Below the pieces are notes generated by a model. It made no database searches, was not told where the DNA came from, and saw only the letters and a list, made by a program, of their open reading frames with translations. A stretch of DNA of 64,000 nt from Symbiodinium natans (lineage: Eukaryota > Sar > Dinophyceae > Suessiales > Symbiodiniaceae): positions 179,001 through 243,000 of the forward strand of contig CAJNDS010000056.1 of NCBI GenBank assembly GCA_905221605.1. The letters are read 5' to 3'. A program made the translations under genes and the position numbers. This document shows positions 1-10,800 of this stretch, one piece after another (the stretch's first letter is position 1; each line of letters starts with the position of its first letter).

Positions 1-139
1 GGGTCAGCTTCCAAAGAGTCTCGCACGAAGACAGGGGTCGGTGCATTGGTGTGTTAAGCTGCGATTCTGTAGCACCGTGCGAAGCCTTGCCCTTCAAGCT
101 GGGCCATGTGCCATGATCCACTCTACGGTTCATGCACAG

Positions 140-171
140 GTACCACCCGAGCGGATGATCTACGAGAAACA
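140..171 (+). CDS. GLK: GLK exon 1 of the window
   Basis: Encodes VPPERMIYEK plus two bases. Acceptor CACAG before GTA; donor is GC after CA. Joined to the next exon it completes a Gln codon and gives IYEKQ followed by FKNERFESF, the usual order in the N-terminal lobe of Glk. Confidence 0.7.
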
Positions 172-3100
172 GCCTGGCTCCCAGGATGGCTCTAGAGATT
201 AAGTAAGGCTTCGGGGATTCGAGAGCCTGTAAAACACCAAAGCCGTTTGCAAAGTTCCAAACATCCAGGGTCATCGGAAAAGAGGCCAGGTAGAGAGCTT
301 TGAGTTGGCAGAATGCCTAATCCCCAGCCCCCCCTAGAGGCCCCAAGCCTCGGCCACAGCGAGGTTTCAGAGCGCGGTTTCACCTGGCAGCCCTGCAAAA
401 GTAGATAGGGGCTCCTACCAGAGCTTGTCTCGGTTTGTCCGCCTTTCGGTGTTTTCTGTGCCCCTCTGTGTTCTGCTTTCGTCTGACCGTTTCCAAACAC
501 TAAAGCTTCAACGTGTGACAGCACCCTCTCCAGCACTCAAGTCTCAGAAGCCTTCTCATCACCAATCAGAGCAGCGGCAAGCCTGACATCCAGCAACCAA
601 GACTAAAGACCCTTCAGACTCTTTGAAACTTCAAAGCCCCCGGGGTTAGGAGCTCCCCATTGCTTAGTAGACCCCAAGCCCCTAAAACCCTCCCTAGCTC
701 CTAAGCCGCAAAGCCCTAAAGCCGCCCGAGCGGAGCCAGGTTTAAGAACGAGCGCTTCGAAAGTTTCATGGAGGTGCTGCAGACATTCCTGAACGAAGCC
801 GGGATTTTGAAGCCCTGGGCCCGGTTTTGGCTTCCGAGTGCTTCTTTCAGATTACCATCTTAGGGGTGCCCCCGCGGTTTCGGAGACGTCTGGCTTTTGC
901 GGAGATGTGCGGGTCACAAGAGTACAGCATGATAGCATCGATGTGCCCCAACTGCTGAAAGCCACGAGGCTTCTTCACTTCCGAGCTTCCCCATTGGCCT
1001 TAGTTCATCCCAACCCCTCTTGAGGCCCTTTGGGCTATATCCCCCTTGGATTTTTGTTTATATAAAACCCAAGAGGATATTATTTTTATTAAGGTTCTAA
1101 GGGGAGTATAGTGGGGGCCTAGGAGGGGGCCTAGCAGGGCCCTGGAAGCCCAGAACATGCTGCACGTGGATCGGCGTGCCTCTCAGGCCACCCAAGTTGG
1201 CATGCTTGGCAGTGGCCGGCGTTGTCAGGGGCCCCAAAGGGGTGACCTGTTTCGGCTACTAGAGGTTGTCAGGTCTCGAATGTGCTTATTCACGCGACTT
1301 TTGAGATTTCAGCTCTGTTTGGTTGGCATCTCATGTGAGTTGCTTTCAGCGTTTTCAGCCCTTGAGCTGTGTTCATGAAGGCAACCTGCTGGTGTGCAAT
1401 ATGTGATGCAAGTCTGCACTCAAGTCTGGAATCCGAGACTTACACCCAAAACCTAAAAAGCCCGAGATCCCAGAATGCAGAGGCTCCGGACTGCAACATG
1501 CTGTGTGCCATGAGGTCGTGGAGAATACCGCCAGGTTTGTGAATCTGGGCCCGGACCCGAGAATCGAAAGGTTTGAAGTCATCAGGTCGGGGCAGGATCG
1601 CGGCTTCGCAAGGCCGCTACCGCTAGAGTCTATTAGGCACGTTTGCTGCACGGGGCTCTTTAAGCTCCAGTAGACTAGTAGGCACTAGTAGGGCAATACC
1701 AGGGGGAGGAGATACTTTTCCGTCGCATCCGCGGCACACTCGGTCAGTGACCAGTGTCCAGGTTGGCAGCTTTGAGGTTCGCACATAAGTGGCGGGCTGT
1801 GACAGCCAGGTGTACAGAATGCGAGCTCGCGCGCGACAGACTCGCGAACAGGTCTGCAGGTCTGCGGCATCCCAAAGTGCATATCTTCTGTCACATAAGA
1901 AGGCACTGGCGTGCAAAAGCGATGTAACACACCCTGACACTGTGGGCACCACAATATATCAGCCGCCGCGTCAGGAAGGCAGCCAGGCCGCCAAAGGTTG
2001 AGCACTTGTGGGGAATATCATACAGTATGAGTGCAATATACGATCATTTAATCCAATATAGGGCTCATATCATATAGTATAAACGTAATATCAGAAAACG
2101 TAATACACTGCAACCCGAGGCTGGGAGATCAGCGGGCGAAAGATTGAAGAGGTCGCGATGTGGGAGGGGATCTGAACACCCTGAAAACTCTACGCCTCCC
2201 GGTGTAGGGTTTAGGGTTTAGGGTTTCGGGCTATCCGACAAGGGGTTTGGGATTCAATACAATACTGGTTCAGAGCTGTTACTTCTTACCTCCCCCAAAG
2301 TGTCGGCCAGAAGAAAGGCACAACTCCAGTGGGCAGGATCCCCTCCAGTTGTTTGTTCTCCTCCGAAGAAAATTCAACACGACCAGGCGGGAGGTTTTCT
2401 GGCCTGAGGCCTCCCATTGCATCTTCGCACCCCTCCTGCATTCTTTGCAGGAGTTCGGTGTTCTTAGGTCAGGTAGGTCCGTAAACAGCATCAAACAGCT
2501 ATCAACAGATTTAGCTACGTCGACACCTGAGGCTGTTACTTTATTGGTATTTACTCTCCCAAACCTTCAGACACCCCTGCCAAAAACAAAACCGGCAACA
2601 ACGCGCGATCCAGACTTTGGGCATCGAGCGTGTGGAGCTCATCAATGTGCACCTGGCGTTTTTGAGGTAGCGGTGCGGTGCAGCGACTTAAGGTTCCGGG
2701 TGAAACACACATTGTTCCTGCTTCCGCTGCTGTCAAAATAGGGTTCGTGTTGTTATGCATTCTCTGCTTCCTTTTGCTGTTCGGGACCGAGGCTAGTGTG
2801 GTTCAATAGACCCTGGATTCCAACCGGCGATGACTGTGAGAAGTACGAGTTTGAACGTTTAACTACTGCGCCTTCAACCCCTAAACCGCCAAGCCTCTTC
2901 TCAGCCCGAGTGTCCCGAATCCTAGTTCTCGCTGCCAGGACTTTGCTGCACAGGGCTATGGCATTTTGACCCTGAACCCTGAGAAGGAACACGGTGCTCT
3001 GGGGAGGGTGGACGAAGAGGATAGGAACTTTCAAGGGTGAGCCGCTTGAGGCTTTTTGAGAGAGCTGGATCAAAAGGAGTTCGGCCATAGCTTTGTGCTT

Positions 3101-4799
3101 TCTCGGGCTTAGGGCGAACCGGACGCTGAACAGGAAGAACCCCTGCAACGAAAGCGCTGAACTGGGGCACTTTGAGGTGTCAAGCTGGTGAACCTGTGAA
3201 CCCATGCGAACCCTCGTTTTGTGCTTTGGCCATCCGCTGTTTGAAAAAAGTTGGGCGATAATGTGATAATTCGGTACGGAATCTTGTTGAAGCTCAAGTG
3301 CTGCAATCATATGAAATCCATTTCGGCGTGGAGATTCGGGGAAGAGGAGAATGGAGCTTGTTCTTAGTTCTTGGCACCGGTTTGTAGCAGCGGTCGAATT
3401 TAGGCAGTTTAGTTCATGATCAATTCGGTGCCCCCTCAGCGCGCAGCAGAGGACTGCGAAGCTCTGCAGAAGGCCCCCGTCAAGGACACTGCCGGAGATG
3501 TTTTTGCAGTACATGTAACTGTAGTATGACCTTTGGGGTTGCGGACTGGGGTACTCACGACGAGTGGGCCTGTGGCGGGCCCGTGTCACTGGATCCGTAA
3601 TTTCTTGATTTTCTTGGTCGGCTTGGCGGTTGCGGTGTTTGGAGAAGCTCGGGTGTCGAGACGCGGTGTTGCGGGGCCTAAGGGTTAGGTGTGCAAGTTT
3701 GAAATGGTAGGGCTTGGTCCAGAACGTCAGACACCTTGCCAAGCTTGCCACGCCCAGCTGTGCACGCCTCTCTTTGATGTGAGACGGTCTCTTCCTTCGG
3801 TATGTCGGCGCCTTGCCAGTGCCGTTTCCACACACTGGCTCCTGGCGATCCGGAATCTGAGTAGATGCTTTTCGGTCAAGAAAGGGGGCTCCGTGTCCCC
3901 AATGCCAGATTCTGTGGACAGTGGACATCGACGGATCATCGGTTCTTCGCAAGAATGCCAAAGTTAAAATGTGCTGGATATTCTGGCGTAACATGGTTTG
4001 TGGATGTGATACGGTCCCCTCGCGAACTGTGTGGATTCAACGACGTATCTTCCGCCCCATGGTTGCAGAATGTTCCATCGCAGAGGTGAACAAGCCTGCG
4101 TTGCACGGGGAATAAGCCTGGATGCAAAAGGGCGTCCTTGTTCCTTGCGCGTTGCGAACCGTACTTCGTCGTGTGGGTTCGGTCAGCTCCCATGGTGTCC
4201 TGCGGGCATACCCGATTTCAACTGGCCGGGCGCACTTGAACAAACTCTTCGTGGCATCCTCCAGAACTACTTGCCTTTCTGCCGTGCGGCTAGCCCACAA
4301 GTTAAAAGCTTCCTATGAGATGAACTTGCAAGGCGGGCGCCCCGATTGCCGTGGTCGGTGCTGGAACTGGCTTAGGCTCTGGGGCTCTGCATTCTGGGGC
4401 TCTGCATTCCTCCGGTTGAGTTTTGGGCCTTCGGGGGCAGTTCAGGGCTTCGGGGAACATTGTGACTGGAGCAACTAGCAGCTTGCAGGATGATGTTGGA
4501 TCGAGAGCTTTTGGTTTACACCCCACAATTTTGAGGGTCACGGCGTTGCATCACAGAGTCCTTAAGAGGCCTCAAGAAGCTGCCACTGCCACGGAAGCCC
4601 GACGTTGCCAAATCCGATCCCCGGAAAGTCTTTCATGTTTTGAAGGGGAAACGGACCATTTTTTCTCTTCGGATGCGACTTGGATTCGATGGATTCGGGT
4701 CTTTCTCTGGGGTTTTCACCAATTGCGCCAGAAGCAAATCCTGAACCGAAAGAATATCAGTTTGTTCCACATTCTACCCTTTTCTACAGCGGCTCCCCC

Positions 4800-4845
<46 letters not shown>

Positions 4846-7800
4846 ACGCCCCCCCCCACTTCCAGCAGCTAACGGTGGCGAGGTGAAGCATTTTTGACTG
4901 TGGGCGCCGAGGGTGACTACGAGGCAGCTGAGAAGAGACGGGCCAATGGTTAGTAGGACTTGGGCTTCAGGGCTTAGGGTTCCAGAGCTAGAAGCCTTGG
5001 TGCTGGTAGGGTTCCCGTTCCGAATCCTCTGGAACCCTAAGCCCTATACAGACCATCCCAAGAGCCCGAAGCCCGAAGCCCTACAGACGCTGATCACATT
5101 GATTCTTACCAGGTCTGGCCCTCTGAAGGAGGACATGCCGAGTATGCACCCCGGCAGGCCAGGAGAGTACCCAATGCGACCAGCAAGCCCTCAATCTCTC
5201 GAACCGATGTGTGCTTTGCGCAGTCTTTCCCCAATCTGAAGTTGAGGGTTTCCACCTTAGACCATCGCAACTCACCGTCGACATTGATGGCTTGTGGCGG
5301 TAGAGCTTTGACTGGCTGTGCCGGGGGGCTCGCTCAGCTGGCAGAGCATAAAGCTCTTGAAGTACAGATCGTTTGCTACCTTCACTGCTATGGATATTGC
5401 TCGGAGTGCAGCATGGTTGATCCTACTCAGTAGCAATGTGCAAGTAAACATTCCCAGAATCCACACGGCCTGCTTGAATTAGATTAGATCCCTCAGTTCT
5501 TCTGCTTGGGCGTGCAAGGGCTAACGCTCTGCAGCCTGCGTGAAACCGTGAAACCGGCAGGAAGGCAGCAACTCCTTAGAGTCGGAGCTCTTGCAGTACC
5601 TGCTCCTTCGGGTGCAGTCAAGAACGGCCTCTGCTTGTCTGAGGAGCTTGTAGATTGTCAGAACGTACTTTCGCGTTTCTGGAATGGAAAGGGCTAAAGT
5701 GTTTTTTGGGTCATGCCAATATCCTGGACCCCTAAGGCGCCTAGCAGTGTAGCATCTTTTGTTCCAGAGCGCCCTGGATCCTAAGCACAGCCGAGGCTCA
5801 TCAAGTACAGCGAGAAAGTCCTTAGCTCAAGGGAGATGGTTCAGGATGTTGCTGCTGATGCGGACAGCGTGTTTGAGTCGCCACAGAACCTATACCCACA
5901 GCCCCCACTTAGGCCCCAAGGCTGCAAACCTAGCACTGCAAACCCTGCACCCCCCCTTTTCCTCGAGGCGCGCGTCAGCGTCGAGCGCGTCGCGGCAGGC
6001 CGAGGTGCCCCGAGGGTGCCTAGCTTTCAAGCCTTGGGGGCAGGTCGGGCAGGTTGGGGGGCTCTTGGGTCAGGCTGTTCCTGCTGTCGGCTGGTCGTTT
6101 CGAGTTTCGACTATTTGAGTTCGGGGCTGGGTTGAGAGCAAGTTGGATCCTGCGGGACCTTCTAAGGGCCTTTGGACGGCTTTAAGGGGCCCAAGGCTTC
6201 GGAGCCAACATGCTGAGGAACTTCGAGCCTCATCTCTCGCTGGTTTCCATGTGACGATGGCTAAACACGGTTTTGGGTATCGGGTTGGGGGGTGACAACT
6301 CGGAACCTCTAACCCGACGAGGCATTGCGAACATTTACGAGTTCCTGGCTTGGAAGTATCCTGAGAAGGTCGGGCGGGGGCTATGGGCCGGATCCGCACG
6401 TAAAGTATCCGAAATCCACTCAAACACTCCAACGGTCTCCAAGATGAACCTGTGTTGAACGTCTGTGGGTCCCAGTGGCCTGGATCTTTCGGGCACGCAT
6501 GGTAGAGTTGTTGTTCATTCCGGCCTTGCCGAAATACACACCTGAAAATGGTGGTCTCGATCACAGGCGTCGCTGTTTTATGTTTGAGGTTGTTGGTAGC
6601 TGAGCATAATTTGCCTGTTTTGGATTTCTGTATATGGGTGCTTGTACCTTGTGCAACAAGCCATGCAGCTCGCAAATTCTAGCGGAAGGTATGTGCAGTA
6701 AGAAGAGCTTGTAATGGTATGCGATGACGCTATTCTACAGTAGCAGTGCAACCACAGGGTCGCTGTATTCATGCAAGCATTGACGGACAATTTTCTCAGA
6801 AAAGAGGTCTGGACTGTCAAAATACTTTCGAACCTGCAAGATCGCCACCGACAGTTGCAGCTGACTTTGATTTCTTGGAACCGTAGACACTCTACCTGTC
6901 TTCGGGAGTATGTCGAACCTCAAAAGCGCACACGAAAGAAAAGCCCTGTGAGCCCCCACCCAGGTCAACAAGGCTGTGCACCGCAGCTTCATCGGGCCCA
7001 TCGAGGGGCCCAGGCACTTTGGAATTGCGTCGGTCTGCTCTACTGGTATACTCCTGCCTCACTGATTTCAGCGAGGTAAGGTTGCGAATTTGGGTGGAGG
7101 GCTTAGGCTGATAAAGCAGCTGTGCATAACATACTACTTCTTCCGCATGATCCAAAAAGAACCTGCCGAGCGACGTCCATTCCAGGACTTTCGACCCTGC
7201 TGCCATCACAAAGGCAGCAGTCGCTGGCCACGTCCTCTGAAGCACCCAAACAAGCCAGCTATCGTTGTGTGGGGTCCGAGTCTTCGGGGCACAGAGCCAT
7301 TTGAAATTGCTCCACTTGGCTGTAGGACGTCGCTCCCCCGAGCCGTAAGGCTGTAAGATTCTCGCCTTGGACCGCAAGCATAGTTGGCAGAGTTGGTTTC
7401 AAGCCCGACCTGAAATTGGCGCATGTTACGTGCTTGGTGGCTACTGGGCTGATGCTGGACGTGCTTCACACATCATTGGGCAAGAAGACCGAGTGGCTGG
7501 AGCACATGCTCGTGAAGTTTGATGTTTGTCGTGTCCCCGCGAAGTATCCGCCGACTTGTTCCTGTTGTGAAGCTATCAAGCTGCAGATCTGGCTTCCTAT
7601 GCACCCAAACAAGTAGCCAAAGGCTTGACGAGGGTCTCGCCTGACAAGCCGAAAAAGCCTGCACCCAGCCGAATCCATCAGGGGAGGCAAAGAAACTCAA
7701 CAACCTAAGCCCTTATAGTAGAAGCCAAAAAGTTGGAAACTCAATAGCCTTAATCCCTAAGAGTAAAGTATAGGGAATCCCAGCACGATTTGCCCTTAAC

Positions 7801-10800
7801 AAGGCGCCCAACACCCCGGGGTTTACTGTACAAGCACCAAGCTCGAGGCATCTGCGAGCTGAGCAAGCAAGCCGTTGACATCTGGGCCGGCGCCTACGGA
7901 AGTGAGGCGCGGCTTCGGGCTATTGCGGGCGTTCCAGGGTTTAGGGTTTAGGGTTTAGGGTTTAGGGTTTAGGGTTTAGGGTTTAGGGTTTAGGGTTTAG
8001 GGCGAATGACCCCCGGAAGCACTTGACAAGCTCAAGGCTTGCTGGAGAGATCTGGAAATTTGGGCAGGGTATTTAGATCCCGCTTTTGGTTCGGGTGAAG
8101 AGCTCTACGCCGAGGGGATGCACGCATCTCACATCCCGTGTACTGAAGTGCTGAATTTTCTCACTAAGATGGGGAGACCCCGGCCACGGAAGAACGTGCT
8201 TCTGAGACGACGCACATGCATGGTCCAATGGAGCGCCTTCTTGCCAGAGTTTGGAGCCTCGTGTTTTTCAATCAGAGAGCACGTACTTCGGCCCCCAAGT
8301 CCGTGAGGTTTCTGCTTGCCACTAATTAGTTAGGCTATCCTGTTATCCCTTGCCCATCCTGTCTACAGGCAACGGCTCAGAATCGAGTTCTATGCTAAAC
8401 CCTGAAGCCTCCTTAAATCTCGAACCCTCACACCCCGTACAACCCCCGTCTTTCGAAAAATCCATGCTTCAGGGCGCGAATCTGGTGCTTCCAGGTTTAG
8501 TTGAAAATTCATCATTCTCATTGTCATCTCCATTCATGATCATTCTCATTCTTTATTTCGAGTTCGAGGATGCAGAAGCAGAAGCAAGCGAAGTCTATGG
8601 GTCTCCGTCAAGCCTGCCGCTTGTGTTTAGGGCGGTTGGGAGTTTAGAGCGAAGCCGAAAACTGCCCCAAGTCTGCGAACCAGAAAGCTTCCCAAACCTC
8701 AACGCAACCCTGAACACCTTGAGAAGTTCTGATTCCTGAGAACAAAATGCCCGACCCCTGACACCACCAACACCCCTCCCCCCCCAGACAACTTGCTCGA
8801 GGCCGGCGTCGTCGCTTTGACATACATGCCCTTTGGTGGCTGGGGGCCGAGGTCAAAGGTGTAACGACGGAGAGGTTAGGGCCAGGAGAAGGAGGACGGA
8901 GGAGTTGCTTCTAGTGTTGGCTTTCGGGTTGATGCCGAGTGATGCAAAGAGATGCACGAAGCTCTTGTGCAGTCGGAGATGCTTAACCTAACTAACTTCT
9001 GCCGCGAAAATGGCAAGAATGCTTAGACTCAGTGGACGGCCCTTGGCACTTTGCCCAGATCCGGCTTGGGGGTTCGAGTTGCGATTGCATGCTTTCAGAC
9101 TTATGCAGACTCGGAGGTGGGTACGCTTTGCGCCTCAGATTGTCTTAAAACGCTCAATAAGGCCTCTACCTCACAGGAGGGGTCACGTCAAAGATGAAGG
9201 CTCGAAGAGGGCGCAAGTTCCGAGTTTTCAACCTTGACGTGTTAAGTTTCCAGGTGTCGGGCTACGGTTAGTGGCTCTGTCGAAGGAGGGTTAGCCAAGA
9301 GCCTAGTGTTCAGGGCCTAGCGGCGCAGTGTTGAGATTTCGGGTTTCGGGTTTCGAGTGCGGGTAAAGTTTATGTTTCATGTTCTTGTTTTGTTTCGCTT
9401 GAGTCGCGCTTTTCAGGCGTGCAAGCATGCTAACCCATCATGCGAGCATTGTGTTGCAAACTCGAGAGGTTGTGCCCCCCAATCCCCCTTATTTTTATGC
9501 AGTGCAAGCTTGCTTCGAAAGCATCCCACATCATGCGAGCATTGTGTTTGCAAATGGGCTGGCTGCGCCCCCCCCCGCCCCCCCAATGAAAGCTTGCTTC
9601 AAAGCATGTGAATATTTTGAAACCCATCATGCGAGCATCGTGCTTGCAAATGGGGGGAGGCTGCGCTCCCCCCCCCCTAACCCCTCGTTTTGTAAGCCGT
9701 GCAAACATGATTTTGCAAACTCAGAACTGCTGCTATAGCTGCTACTTGAAGTATTTTCGCAGCCTCTGCAAACTCAGAACTGCTGCATTAAGCCCACCCA
9801 ACAATGCATGTTGTAGCTTACATCGTTTGGAGCTGCATGCCATAGTTTGCTTGTTTGAGTCCTGTCAAAGCCTGTCAATCGTAGGGTCACGAATGCATGT
9901 TGGACGGTCTTAGTGGTTGGAGAAGCTGCATCTCCACCTCCTTACTGGAAGGCCAACGCCCATTTCAACCAAAGCCCTGGAACTCGAGCTTCGCGACAGG
10001 ACTGGCTTAGTGGCAAAACAACAGGGCACAGTACGTTTCTGGAGGCAGCAAGAGGGTCATACGCTGGCGTGACCTGGGGAGCAGTTTTGCTTGTGGCAGG
10101 AGGCTACATAAAGCTTGGGTCCTGTCGGTGGGTATTCGAGACGTGTGAAAGTGCAGAGCTTCTTGTGATGTTGGATGTGAAGCCGCTTCCTCGTCATGCG
10201 GGCGCATGCGTTTTTGTTCGGCTTCAGGGATTGATAGATTGTCGGCTGAGGTTTGCCCAGGGTTTATTCAACAAGCTTCCAAGATCCTTTACCTCCAAGC
10301 AGAACGAAGATGTCCCACATACCGTTGCGTCAGCTGCCAACATAAGTCAGTATCTTCGTGGTTGGACACACATGCCCTTAAAAACTCTGGAACCCCCAAT
10401 ATGCACCAGGCCTTCCTGGACAAGGGCCGCGTCACGTGCACCACCTGAAGAGGGTCTCATGGGAGTTTAAGCATAGGTTACGCGACCGAGAGAAGACGAC
10501 TTCGTGTGGTACTTCGTATTGGGGCCAAGATGGCCGCAAGCTGTGACCCACGTCGCCATTGCTGTGGTTCGTTACAAGCGAAGGTCCTCTCTCATTCTTT
10601 TCTTCAGAAACACCCCAGTCGGAGCCCCAAGGCCGATGCTGATGCGGGTGCCTGTGTTCGTCGTCTCCGGTGAGGAGAGACGAGTCTGGGAGAACGAGTC
10701 CGGGAACGAGAGGTTTCTTTCGTTGTCCGCGGGGGGTGTTTAACGACGTTTAAGAGTTGAAGGCTCATAGGTGTGTATATGCACTTAATCGCACTTTTAC

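Noticed and set aside
851-953. Peptide EMCGSQEYSMIASMCPNC, like the MCPxC motif of anoctamin channels
   Set aside because: It lies in a GLK intron and no other anoctamin segment follows. Phase does not fit its neighbours.
5325-5375. tRNA-like D-arm (GCTCAGCTGGCAGAGC)
   Set aside because: No anticodon arm or T-arm (GGTTCGANTCC) follows, and it overlaps GLK exon 11.
7090-7185. RMIQKEPAERRPF, like the end of a Ser/Thr kinase domain
   Set aside because: Sits in the intron directly before GLK exon 15; no other kinase motif nearby.
8030-8306. Long convincing helical frame (LDKLKACWRDLEIWAGYLD)
   Set aside because: Lies in the intron between GLK exons 16 and 17, whose join in phase restores AYGSEAGVV. 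Used as a warning that protein-like look is not enough here.
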